Source: Bin5 sp965204525 (lineage in GTDB: Bacteria; Chloroflexota; Anaerolineae; Caldilineales; Caldilineaceae). From it: DNA of 64,000 bases. Positions 34,090 to 43,061 of this stretch are shown one piece after another. Location of the stretch: positions 1,488,001 through 1,552,000 of the forward strand of contig OZ241994.1 of the NCBI GenBank assembly GCA_965204525.1, read 5' to 3'. Below the pieces are notes generated by a model, which was given only the letters and a program-made list of their open reading frames with translations, did not search any database and had not been told where the DNA came from. Every line of letters starts with the position of its first letter. Positions within the stretch are counted from its first letter, which is position 1. The translations under genes were made by a program, and so were the position numbers.

Positions 34090-37000
34090 TCACTCAAGAG
34101 AATCGACAAATGATTGGATACCGGGCTTCTCGTTTTCCGGGGCGAGAGTCAGAGCAGATTCTCCGAACTGGCGCGCCTGTTGGTTGTTGCCCAACTCAGT
34201 ATGCACCTGAGCCAGCTGGAAGGGAAAACGATAGTCGTGCGGCGCCAGTTCCATGAGGCGATGCAGGATATCGGCCGCCTCCAGCAACCGCCCATTCTCT
34301 ACATTCATCTCCGCAATCACGCTGTAGGTGGCGATAATCTTATCTCTTTCGTCATGGCCGCTCTCTATCAGTGCGACGGCGCGTTCAGCCCACTGAACAG
34401 CCTCTTCAGGGCGGTCCAGCAAGCGGGAAAGAACGACCAGATTGCGCACAGCGTTGAGGTCGGTGGGGTGTTTCTCAAAAGCCAGCGAAATGGTTGCCAG
34501 TGCACCCTCCAGGTCGCCGGCGCGGGACTGGGCCGCCCCTTTGTGTGTGAGCAAAGCCAAGCTGTGAGGAAGCTTCTCCAGGCCGTTATCCAAGAGGTGG
34601 GAGAGCTTTTCCGATTCGTTCGTCCGGGTGTACAACTCGATCAACAGCGCATAGGTGTTTTCGAACCGGTCGTCAAGCGAAAGACTGTGCAATAGTGAGA
34701 TCTCGGCGTCTTTCTCACGGTCCATGGAGACCAGGATTTGTCCTTTCTCATTCCACAGATGGGCTACATTGGGACTGAGTGAGAGAGCGATGTCGTAGTG
34801 GTGCAAGCTCTTTTCCAACGCCGGCAATCGCGCTTGCGGATCATCGGTCAAAATTGCCCAGCGACGGTAAAGACGGGCCAAGTTCGAGGTGTGGTCCGTG
34901 TTCAGCGGATTTGCTTCCTGGGCGCGGATAAGTACGGCTTCAGACGCGGACAGGAGATCGTCCCGCCCCAAGAGCGCAATGTCATCTGCATTCAGATCGA
35001 GAACGTGCTGCAGAGTCGGATCAGACGGAAACGACAGCGAGCCTTCTTTGGGTGCATTCGCCGCTCTTTCGAGGAGGCTGCGACCTAAAAAGAGCATGTA
35101 GTAATCCTCTGTCGGTCGGACTGCAAGTGCGCGGCGGTATAGGTCGGAACTCTCGACCCAAGCACCGGCGGAATCGAAGTTCTGGCCTTGTTTGTAGAAG
35201 ACATCGGCCCGCACCTGTGCAATGTTTATGTTGGCGATAACGTAGAAGACAGCGACAGACATGAGGATCCCTGCGCCTGCCGTAGCCAGGCCGCGCCCCA
35301 ACCATGCTCGTCGCGTATGCACCATTTTGCGCCACGACAGAAACAGACCGGCAAGCAGACACCAAAGAACCACGAGCCAAGTGTACAGGCCATAGTGGCC
35401 TGCAATTTGTTCCAGCTGTTCGGCGACGGTACCCGTCCTGGCGTCGGGAAGCAACCGGGCGGCGTGGATGAGGCCATAGAGCAACCAGCCTGCGAAGAGT
35501 ATCAGGCCATAGAGAACAGTTGCGAGAGCGGACGGGCGGGCCGTTTCCGCAATACTGCTGCGGGGCGTTTCCTCATTGCGCCGGCTTCCGACTGCAGCGC
35601 CTCTCCTCACTTGCTTCCCCAGACCCAGGCCAGGATGGCGCAACAGGGCGGTGGTTGTGCCCAATCCAGTTGCGATCAACCAGGTGAAAAAGACCAGCCA
35701 CAGTATGTCTGTCAACGTTGCCCCGGCTCGATCCTGAAGGGCAGTGCCCATCCCTGCGAATACGATGGAGAGGGTATTCGACATTCCCAGATAGTTGATC
35801 GTAAAGAGAAAGACAAGCGTCATCACGACCAGAAGGTCGGGCAGGATTGTCGCCGGCAAATGGATGTCCCAACCTCTGTTGGATGATCGGGCCTGACGAC
35901 GGCCGCGCGCGGCCCTTCCCCGTGTCGCAGCGCGCCTGTTCCGCGCGCTCCGGTTTTCCTCGCCTCGCGGCGCTGCCTGACTTGCAGAGAGCTGGTCGGG
36001 TGCAAAGGTTTCCGGGAAGAGCCAGTTCATTCCCAGGCCCAGCAGCAGAGCCAGTATGGTCCAGAAATAGATGCGGGTGGCTGCAATGGCGATTCCGAGA
36101 TGAATCTCGACATAGTGGGCGATGATTGCTGACAGCGAGGCGACCAGGAGGAGCTGGCGCGGGCGATGCGCCGCCGCGGCTGAGGAGGTCTGTTGAAGGA
36201 AGACTGCAAGGGTGACATACGCAATCAGCCCGAGTATCAGTCCGGTCGGCCAGTTTACGCCGAGGAAACCGATGCTAACGCCGCGCACCTGGAACAGGGC
36301 GCTAAGGAGGATACCCCCGCCTGCAAGCATTGAAAAGAAGAGTATGGCGTCCCGGCGTGAACGGATCAGCCCAAGCCAGCGCATAGCCCAGAAGAAGATA
36401 GACAAGAAGAGGAGGGAATTTGCAAGAAAGCCAAGAGCGCCGGTCATGGCCAGACTGTCCCAAGTTTCGTTGTGGGCCCGGTCGGGGCTGGCATTGCGGG
36501 ACTCCCATTGGGCCAGTTCCGGCGGATAGAAGCGATTGAACGCCATCCAGAGTGTCTCCGGACCATAGCCAATCAGGGGGCGGAACGGATTGACGGGGTC
36601 ATCTTTTCCATCGGGATAGGTCAGCGGCTCGTGGGGGAAGATCAGTTCTGCGGTACCCTCCCAGATTAGTACGCGGACCCGCCCCGTGCCCGTAGCGCTA
36701 TCCAGCATCGTCGTCAGACGTCCCCAGTTTGGGACTTGGCGAAAAGAGCGGCCAATCGAGGTCGTATTCAGGACGATGAGGAGAACGAGCCCAACCAGGC
36801 CGAGCCCTGCCCAAGCGGCCGTCCAGACGCGGTAGTTGCGGGGACGCATGCCGGTCAGGAGGAGCAACACAAAAGTGTACATACCGCTGGCGAGGCCAAG
36901 CCAGGGGCCGCGGCTCTGGGACCAGAATATGGCGAGCAGCTGAATGACGAGTACAAACAGATAGCAGCCGCCAGCCAGAACACCGGCCAAGCTGTGGTCG

Positions 37001-37773
37001 GGAGTAGGGGGCGCCTGTTCGTCTTCGGGCGCAGTATCGGAGGTAGTATCGCCGCCTGGCCGCGGCCCGCCTTTTGACAGGAACGCGAAACAGGAGACTG
37101 CGCGTTCAAGCGTCAGGAAGAAGGCCATGATCAGATGCGCGGCGAGAAAGATTGGATTCCCCGCGTTGGCAGTTACGCGGCCGGTCACATCCTGGGCCCA
37201 GGGGAGGGGATCCTTGCCGAAGTGCTGGAATACGCCGTAGACGGCGATGGGAAGGCTGGTGATGATAATTGTATGTTGAAGCCGACGCAGCTGCGAGGAT
37301 TGTCGCAGGTGGGCTGCTGTGAGTACAGCGATGACCAGATAGCTGGCGTAAGTGTAGGCGCCCTGCAGCCGGTGATAGGACCCCCACCAGCTTACGGAGG
37401 GCGATATACTCAACAGAGTACTGATAGCGTAGGATATTGCCAGCAGCACGAAAGGGAGCAGGAACGGCTGTTTCCAGAGGCTGCCCAGCCTCCATTCTAA
37501 CGTGGACTGTGAACCTTCGCTGGCCGCAAGGGCCTGGTTGCCCGCCGGCGGACCTCCTCCGCCAGCTGGCAGCCATATTCGACCGCCGTCCAGAATCTTT
37601 ACAAGATAGGCCAGGAGCATGACCAGAGAGATGGAACGAATGAGGCTGATCTTGTCCGGCTCAAACACGCGGCTGGAGTAGGTATTAAAGAAGAGCGGCG
37701 CGACGATCAGGGCGGCAAGCCAGCCGGCCTCGATGACGGATTCGCAGTAGTGCTGAATCTTCGTGTGTCGCAT
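34090..37773 (-). CDS. O-antigen ligase/polymerase-like membrane protein with TPR tail
   Basis: 1227 residues. The first ~550 contain many membrane helices and a large periplasmic loop with an O-antigen ligase (Wzy_C) look: SQSRGPWLGLASGMYTFVLL and PLIGYGPETLWMAFNRFYP, the family's loop with G-x-G-x-E-T. A second hydrophobic region (about 620-860) is separated by an Arg-rich cytoplasmic stretch (RNRRAATRGRAARGRRQARS). From about 880 to the end are tetratricopeptide-like helices. Likely role: ligation or polymerisation of surface glycans, next to the initiating transferase. Roughly twice the usual ligase length; the soluble tail may recruit partners. ATG 37773 chosen as the first Met before the first helix. 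Confidence 0.8.
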   Translation of the reverse strand: MRHTKIQHYCESVIEAGWLAALIVAPLFFNTYSSRVFEPDKISLIRSISLVMLLAYLVKILDGGRIWLPAGGGGPPAGNQALAASEGSQSTLEWRLGSLWKQPFLLPFVLLAISYAISTLLSISPSVSWWGSYHRLQGAYTYASYLVIAVLTAAHLRQSSQLRRLQHTIIITSLPIAVYGVFQHFGKDPLPWAQDVTGRVTANAGNPIFLAAHLIMAFFLTLERAVSCFAFLSKGGPRPGGDTTSDTAPEDEQAPPTPDHSLAGVLAGGCYLFVLVIQLLAIFWSQSRGPWLGLASGMYTFVLLLLTGMRPRNYRVWTAAWAGLGLVGLVLLIVLNTTSIGRSFRQVPNWGRLTTMLDSATGTGRVRVLIWEGTAELIFPHEPLTYPDGKDDPVNPFRPLIGYGPETLWMAFNRFYPPELAQWESRNASPDRAHNETWDSLAMTGALGFLANSLLFLSIFFWAMRWLGLIRSRRDAILFFSMLAGGGILLSALFQVRGVSIGFLGVNWPTGLILGLIAYVTLAVFLQQTSSAAAAHRPRQLLLVASLSAIIAHYVEIHLGIAIAATRIYFWTILALLLGLGMNWLFPETFAPDQLSASQAAPRGEENRSARNRRAATRGRAARGRRQARSSNRGWDIHLPATILPDLLVVMTLVFLFTINYLGMSNTLSIVFAGMGTALQDRAGATLTDILWLVFFTWLIATGLGTTTALLRHPGLGLGKQVRRGAAVGSRRNEETPRSSIAETARPSALATVLYGLILFAGWLLYGLIHAARLLPDARTGTVAEQLEQIAGHYGLYTWLVVLWCLLAGLFLSWRKMVHTRRAWLGRGLATAGAGILMSVAVFYVIANINIAQVRADVFYKQGQNFDSAGAWVESSDLYRRALAVRPTEDYYMLFLGRSLLERAANAPKEGSLSFPSDPTLQHVLDLNADDIALLGRDDLLSASEAVLIRAQEANPLNTDHTSNLARLYRRWAILTDDPQARLPALEKSLHHYDIALSLSPNVAHLWNEKGQILVSMDREKDAEISLLHSLSLDDRFENTYALLIELYTRTNESEKLSHLLDNGLEKLPHSLALLTHKGAAQSRAGDLEGALATISLAFEKHPTDLNAVRNLVVLSRLLDRPEEAVQWAERAVALIESGHDERDKIIATYSVIAEMNVENGRLLEAADILHRLMELAPHDYRFPFQLAQVHTELGNNQQARQFGESALTLAPENEKPGIQSFVDSLE

Positions 37774-37889
37774 TTGAGGTTCAGTACGATTGCCGTTGTC
37801 GGCGCCTGTTTAACGCAGCAGGCGCGGGGAGGCAGTGTGATCAGACTTCTCGTGTCGAGTGAGGTTACTCGAACAGCTATTCCTTCTTT

Positions 37890-40247
37890 TCAGTTTCGGC
37901 TTTGGCCAGTCTGCCAAGCCTTGCTTAGTTCCGTAAAGGCAAGCGCCGGCGCATTTGGGCGCGTGTCATGAAACCTGCCCGTATTGTAGGTCAGGACCAG
38001 TTCCTGGCGGGCGCGGGTGATTCCGACATAGAGAAGCCGAAGGCGTTCGGCGGCAAATTCCTGCCGGGACTCACGGGTTGCCTCGCCAGGGACGTATTCG
38101 TCGAGCGTCCCCATGTGAAGCTGCCTTGTCTGCTCCAGAGCTTCCTCGGTCAGATTGAGGCTGTCGCGAATGTAATTTGGTTCCCCTCGGTAGTACTCGT
38201 CATCGCCGCCGCCCGGGAAGCTGTAGTTGCTTACGGACGCCAGATGGACGCGATCCCATTCCAGTCCCTTGGCTGAATGCATCGTTGCGATGGTCACCTT
38301 GCCTGCGGGTGGTTCGAAGCCGCGCGTTTGTTCAGTGAACCCCAGCAGACGCCGCTTGTTGGCGGCGGTCTCTTCCAACTCTTTTGTCAACTCGAGTAGC
38401 CGCAGGCCGGGCCGCTCTCCGGCCCTATTGGCCAGCAGGATGGCGGCGCTGTGGGCCAAAGCACGTTCAGGAGCTTCTGTGAACAGATCCTGTCCCAGAG
38501 TCAGGACCAGCTCGTCAACAGGCAGAACTGCGGCTGAACACCAGCGTCTGAGGTCTTGCCGGAACCGGTGGACGATGGGCCGAAAGCCGTCATAATCGTC
38601 GAGCCAGCGCAGTTCCTGCAGCCAGTCGTCGCCGGCAGCAGGGAAGATGAAACGTTCCGGCAGGCGCAACTGGCCGAGTGCCTTGCCAAAGAGCAACGCT
38701 GGCCGAGGCAACTCACTTTCCTGTGTATTCTCGATGGAATCGGACTGATCCGGCAGCCAGGATGGAGGTCCCTCCTCAGCGTCACCCCGGGCTGACTCCA
38801 CCCCTGTGTCCGAAAGATCGTGCAGACAGCTCCGCCGCGCCCACCAGACCTCGTTCCAAAGCAGACGCAGATGGGAGGGGTTGGAGGGCTGGCTGATGTA
38901 GCGCATTGCTTTCACGAGGGCGTCTACGGCAATACGAGTTGTGCTGGTGGAACGGAGAAGCGAATCGTCAAATGGGAGGGAGGCGTCTTCGAAAGCTCTG
39001 CTGAACTCTGCGCCGCGCCGGTTGTCGGGGACGAGCACGGCGACCGTCTTCGCGGGGTGCTTCGGCAGCCAGCGCTGCAGACTGGTGACCAGAATCCGGA
39101 TTTCATCGACGGGCACAAGTGGACGGTCATAGAAATAGACGGCCGGGTTTCCCGGCTCCGGATTGCGCTGCGGGTCGTCTTCCTCGGTGGGCTGAATGTG
39201 TGGGGGCGAAAGCGCCTTTTCGGGCGGAAGCAGCGGATGCTCTTCAGAACTCCAGTCGATCAAGCGGTTGGCAAGACAGATGATCGGCAGCGCGCTACGG
39301 CCCGAGTTGGGCAGGGGCAGTTTGACGACCGTCTCGCCATCCACGAACTGCTTAAGAAACCGGGGATCGGCACTGGTGAAAGTGGTGTTAATGGCCTGGT
39401 TGGGATCCCCCACACGGACCCAGTTTCCATGCGCGGCCGTCAGGAGTGAGAGCATCTGCTCCTGGAGGGCGCTACTGTCCTGGGCCTCATCTTCGAGGAC
39501 AAAGGGCCAGCGCCGTTGGAGGCGTGCCAGGAGGTTGTCATCGGTTTCGAGCGCTTGAAGCGCAAGCAGGATCAGGTCGTCAAAGTCGACGCCGCCGCGC
39601 ACGCTCAGCCCGCGCTGGTAGTCGCGGCAGACCTGGAGTCCGAAGGACAACAGAGGCCAGGCGCCGGACTGATGCTGCAGGAGATTTTCCAAGGAGTCGG
39701 CATCGGTGCGCAGCTCCTTTACGCGACGAATAACCGCTTCGGCGACTTCCTGCGCAGTCAGGTTGAGTTGGCGTACCAAGTTGCGGGAATTGTTAAGGTT
39801 TTCAGGCTTGATGTAACCGCCCAGAAAGTCGGGATTGGCCTGAATGTAGTTGTTGACGGCCTGCCACTTAATGTCCTGGCTTGTTCGCTCGTCGATAATG
39901 TCGAAGTCTTCACCCAGGCCAACCAGACCGGGGCGCTCGCGCACAATGTCGTGGGCCAGACTGTGAATCGTTCCCACGCGGAAGCCGCTGGGAAGCAGTC
40001 GACGGCTCTCGACGATACGGCCGATGCTGCTGCGGAAATTCTCTGCAGCTGCGTTGGTAAAGGTGACGACCAGGACTTCCCGATCATCTACAGGGCCTGA
40101 GGCTGCCAGCTTTTGGACCAGTTTGGCGGCGAGGCGGCTCAGGGTGAACGTCTTGCCGCTGCCGGGCACCGCGCTGATTCCGAGGCGACCTCCCTCATAC
40201 TTGAGGATCTCCTCCTGTGCAGGGCGCAGTTGCTGTTCAGCGACCAT
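37890..40247 (-). CDS. UvrD/PcrA-like superfamily 1 DNA helicase
   Basis: 785 residues. It has the Q motif and Walker A (LRPAQEEILKYEG; ISAVPGSGKTFTLSR, residues 22-40), VVTFTNAAAENFR (motif Ia), Walker B VLEDEAQDSSALQEQ (about 252), VRVGDPNQAINTTF (motif III), and near the C-terminus TMHSAKGLEWDRVHL and LRLLYVGITRARQELVL (motifs V and VI). It unwinds DNA with 3'-5' polarity in repair or replication. The accessory subdomains are diverged from PcrA and UvrD, and no nuclease motif is seen, so it is neither AddA nor RecB. It is separated by about 115 nt from the glycan genes and appears to be its own unit. Confidence 0.9.
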   Translation of the reverse strand: MVAEQQLRPAQEEILKYEGGRLGISAVPGSGKTFTLSRLAAKLVQKLAASGPVDDREVLVVTFTNAAAENFRSSIGRIVESRRLLPSGFRVGTIHSLAHDIVRERPGLVGLGEDFDIIDERTSQDIKWQAVNNYIQANPDFLGGYIKPENLNNSRNLVRQLNLTAQEVAEAVIRRVKELRTDADSLENLLQHQSGAWPLLSFGLQVCRDYQRGLSVRGGVDFDDLILLALQALETDDNLLARLQRRWPFVLEDEAQDSSALQEQMLSLLTAAHGNWVRVGDPNQAINTTFTSADPRFLKQFVDGETVVKLPLPNSGRSALPIICLANRLIDWSSEEHPLLPPEKALSPPHIQPTEEDDPQRNPEPGNPAVYFYDRPLVPVDEIRILVTSLQRWLPKHPAKTVAVLVPDNRRGAEFSRAFEDASLPFDDSLLRSTSTTRIAVDALVKAMRYISQPSNPSHLRLLWNEVWWARRSCLHDLSDTGVESARGDAEEGPPSWLPDQSDSIENTQESELPRPALLFGKALGQLRLPERFIFPAAGDDWLQELRWLDDYDGFRPIVHRFRQDLRRWCSAAVLPVDELVLTLGQDLFTEAPERALAHSAAILLANRAGERPGLRLLELTKELEETAANKRRLLGFTEQTRGFEPPAGKVTIATMHSAKGLEWDRVHLASVSNYSFPGGGDDEYYRGEPNYIRDSLNLTEEALEQTRQLHMGTLDEYVPGEATRESRQEFAAERLRLLYVGITRARQELVLTYNTGRFHDTRPNAPALAFTELSKAWQTGQSRN

Positions 40248-40362
40248 GAAATTGTTGTCAGTTGCCGAGTGTTAGGGCCGAAAGCAGACGGGTCAGAGAG
40301 TTTTCCCAGGGGTTGCATCGAGCCGTGGGTGGGCCGGGGAGGATGGGAAGCACACTTCGATC

Positions 40363-40653
40363 TCAGGCCAGTGGTCCGAGCACTCTCAGAACGCCCACAA
40401 ACTGGCCCTTGGCATCCAGGCTGGCGTGCGTGATCAGCGCTGGGGCTGACCGGCCGTCCTCCAGTCTAACCGTCATTTTACGATCCCGGTGAAGTTCGAC
40501 CATCGTCTTGGTGGCATTCAGGTTATTGGTATGGTAGTAGATTCGGATCCGGTCACCTTCCGGGTGATTGTCGCTCCCGAACTCTACAATCTTCACGTCG
40601 TCCAGCACAGCCACCGGTTCGGCCACCTGGTCCAAGTAGAGCATTGCTTTCAT
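40363..40653 (-). CDS. small protein of unknown function, 96 aa
   Basis: No family recognised. ATG 40653 has GGAAGG 6 nt upstream. The protein is soluble, beta-rich and alternates charged and hydrophobic residues (MLYLDQVAEPVAVLDDVKIV; IYYHTNNLNATKTMVELHRD; RLEDGRSAPALITHASLD). The C-terminal half, with a basic patch followed by a GQFVGVLRVLG strand, suggests a compact binding domain. It lies 115 nt upstream of the helicase gene on the same strand and could be co-transcribed with it. Confidence 0.6.
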   Translation of the reverse strand: MKAMLYLDQVAEPVAVLDDVKIVEFGSDNHPEGDRIRIYYHTNNLNATKTMVELHRDRKMTVRLEDGRSAPALITHASLDAKGQFVGVLRVLGPLA

Positions 40654-40916
40654 GCAAGGCCTTCCAGATTATGGGGTCGATACGTTGCGATCAGCCTGCC
40701 CGGGCAGGTCCACAGAAAGCGGTCAGTATTGCCCGGATTCCAAAGTGATGGAAACACCTCTCGCTGCGCGCTGCAGTGAACGGAGAGGTCGTAAGCCTAG
40801 GACATTTTAGCAGATTGCCGATTGCCAGAGCAAACTTTAGGACCCATTTGGGCCGCACTGCAGGAGTCGATCAGAGGCAGCCCCGATCTGGGTTGGAAGA
40901 ACCAGGCTTCTACAGT

Positions 40917-42599
40917 TTAAGGCTGGCTGGCTGGCATCCAGGCCCGCGGCGCAATGCCTTCAACGTGCGTCTTCACGTCGACAACAGCCGGCCTGCCAGA
41001 GGCAAAGGCGCTATCGAGGGCACCGGCGAGCTCGCTTGGCTTGTCAACAGTAATGCCGAGGGCGCCAAACGACTCCGCAATCCTGGCAAAGTCAGCGTCT
41101 TCGAAAAGCCAAAGCTCATCTGAGCCAGCGGTCCTTCCTCCGTAGGTCTGCTCTACGCCGCCCTGTTCCTGATTGAGAGAGTGATTGTTGTTGACGACGG
41201 TTACGGTGTTGATACCGCAGCGCACTGCGGTTTCCAGTTCCCCTATGTGGTACCAGATGCCGCCATCGCCCGTAAAGCAGAGGACGGGGCGGTCGGGCTG
41301 CGCGCACTTGGCCCCCATGGCTGCGGGGAGGCCCCAGCCCAGTGATCCGGCGCAGCGAATGAAGCTTTGGTCGGGGTGTTTCAGGTCGAGCATCGTCCCG
41401 GTCCAGATTCCGGCGTGGCCGGTGTCGGAAACGAGTATGGCATCGGATGGCAGGTAGTCGCTCAGTTCGCGGCAGAGGCGTTCCGGTCGCATGGGCAGGA
41501 TTTCAGAGTTGACGAGATGTGCTACGCCGGCTTTCCATTCCTGCACCAGTCCCTGAACACGGCCGACCCAGGCAGCACGGGGTTCGCGGGGGTCGGCGCG
41601 GTCGATCATGCGCCTCAGGCTGCTCTTGACATCTCCCTGGAGGCCGACCTGAACCGGGTAGTTGCGGCCGATCTCTTCGGGGTTGATGTCGAGCTGGATG
41701 ATGGGGGTGCCCTGGGGAGGGATTTGATAGGAGTTTGTCACCTGACCGCCGGTGTGGCTGCCGATGAAAAAGACGAGGTCGGCTTCAAACAGGGTCTGAT
41801 TTGAACAGGCGCGGGAGTATGAGCCGGGGACACCTGCGGCCAGCTCGTGCTCGGGAGGGAACATCGTTTTGGCATTCAGCGACGTGGCCACAGGGACTGA
41901 GAGCTTTTCTGCCAGTTCGATGAGTTCGGTGCGGGCGTCTGAGGCCAGGACACCGCCGCCGGCGACGATGACCGGTCGTTCGGCGGCGACCAGAAGCTGG
42001 AGGGCCGCGTCGATTGCGGACGGTTCGGCCTCGGGCCGGAAAGGAGGCAAGCGGGTAAACGTTTCTTCAACGATGACTTCCAGGTCGGCTTCCGGTTCCA
42101 CGACGCCCTGGCCGGCGATTCCCTCCAAGTCCAGGTGGGTCGGGCCGGGCGTGCCGGTCGTGGCGGCACGAAATGCCTGGCGCAGGTAGACGGGCAGATG
42201 TTCGGGCGTGGAGACATAGGCACTGTATTTGGATACAGCAGAAAACGGATTGACGTGATCGACCTCCTGATAGGCGTGGCGCTGCTGATTTATGAGAAGC
42301 TCCCTCCCCGTCAGGGCGACCACAGGAGAGCAGGCCAGGTAGGCGTCTTGCAAGCCGGCCGCCAGATTGACGGCGCCGACAGCCTGGGCCATGCAGAGGC
42401 TGGGGGCGCGTTTGATGCGGGCGTAGGCATCTGCCATGTAAGCGGCGGCTTTTTCTCCGTGGGTCTGCACGCGCTTGATCCCCAGTTTTTCCATTTCCAT
42501 CAAGGCCCTGGGGCCGATGTAGGGCATGAAGAAGACGTGTGTGATTCCATATCCGTGTACCGTCTCGGCGATGAACCGACCACCGGTCATGCTGGGCAT
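40917..42599 (-). CDS. thiamine diphosphate-dependent enzyme (acetolactate synthase-like)
   Basis: 560 residues from ATG 42599, which has AGGAG 8 nt upstream; the open frame runs 30 codons further but without a start signal. Three-domain ThDP fold: the N-terminal Pyr domain with the cofactor-activating Glu in THGEKAAAYMADAYAR, the central domain RPVIVAGGGVL, and the C-terminal PP domain with GDGGIWYHIGELETA and VVNNNHSLNQEQG (the GDG-NN Mg/ThDP motif). Similar to acetolactate synthase, benzoylformate decarboxylase and other 2-keto acid decarboxylases. No regulatory subunit follows, so a catabolic or unknown keto-acid reaction is as likely as branched-chain biosynthesis. The divergent neighbour is a Gfo/Idh oxidoreductase. 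Confidence 0.87.
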   Translation of the reverse strand: MPSMTGGRFIAETVHGYGITHVFFMPYIGPRALMEMEKLGIKRVQTHGEKAAAYMADAYARIKRAPSLCMAQAVGAVNLAAGLQDAYLACSPVVALTGRELLINQQRHAYQEVDHVNPFSAVSKYSAYVSTPEHLPVYLRQAFRAATTGTPGPTHLDLEGIAGQGVVEPEADLEVIVEETFTRLPPFRPEAEPSAIDAALQLLVAAERPVIVAGGGVLASDARTELIELAEKLSVPVATSLNAKTMFPPEHELAAGVPGSYSRACSNQTLFEADLVFFIGSHTGGQVTNSYQIPPQGTPIIQLDINPEEIGRNYPVQVGLQGDVKSSLRRMIDRADPREPRAAWVGRVQGLVQEWKAGVAHLVNSEILPMRPERLCRELSDYLPSDAILVSDTGHAGIWTGTMLDLKHPDQSFIRCAGSLGWGLPAAMGAKCAQPDRPVLCFTGDGGIWYHIGELETAVRCGINTVTVVNNNHSLNQEQGGVEQTYGGRTAGSDELWLFEDADFARIAESFGALGITVDKPSELAGALDSAFASGRPAVVDVKTHVEGIAPRAWMPASQP

Positions 42600-42765
42600 A
42601 GCGTATTCTCCTGATGGACGCGAAGTTGGCGGGGCATATGTGTTGCATGGGTTTGATCTATTGATAGCATCAGTTGGATATCTTTGCAATCCGCCACTGT
42701 CAGGTTTTTCCCGGTACGCTTTCGAGGTCGGGGCATCTCAGCCGACGCCGGTTGTCTTTATCCGA

Positions 42766-42785
42766 GAGAGTTTACGAGAGTTTGC
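42766..42785 (+). repeat. two-unit 10-bp repeat, related to 6532-6589
   Basis: GAGAGTTTAC followed directly by GAGAGTTTGC. The 16 bases at 42770-42785 (GTTTACGAGAGTTTGC) are identical to the complement of 6532-6547, and the flanking TTGCATTTGG is similar to the flank there. Both copies lie in divergent intergenic regions. Confidence 0.65.
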
Positions 42786-42916
42786 TTGCATTTGGCGGTT
42801 GTCTGCATCAGGATTTTCAGGATTTCCTTGTGTTTGCAGGACGGTGAGACGCCAGGGATTGTCGAGTGGAGAGGGGTTGTTTGGTCGAATTGAGTTGTTT
42901 CGGCGGCTGAAAGCGA

Positions 42917-42945
42917 TTGAGTCCGCTGGCTATACGTGCTATGAT
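42917..42945 (+). promoter_or_regulatory. sigma-70 type promoter of the Gfo/Idh gene
   Basis: TTGAGT (42917-42922), a 17-base spacer, and TATGAT (42940-42945). The leader to the GTG start would be about 110 nt. Confidence 0.5.
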
Positions 42946-43061
42946 CTGAGGAGCTTTTCGGTTCCCTACAGACCATTGGGCGCGCGGTTCAGGTTTTGGG
43001 TGGGGCAGAGACGGATGCTGACGGTGTGGCTGCCAGAGCCAAGGATTGAAAGGATACAGGA

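Larger units (their letters stand above)
42600..43061. other. divergent intergenic region
   Basis: 462 bases between two divergent genes. A 183-codon plus-strand frame spans it, but it also covers the start of the ThDP gene, has an improbable composition and I reject it. Content seen: the ribosome site of the ThDP gene near 42610, the 10-bp iterated repeat at 42766-42785, and a good promoter for the oxidoreductase at 42917-42945. Otherwise I see nothing. Confidence 0.6.
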
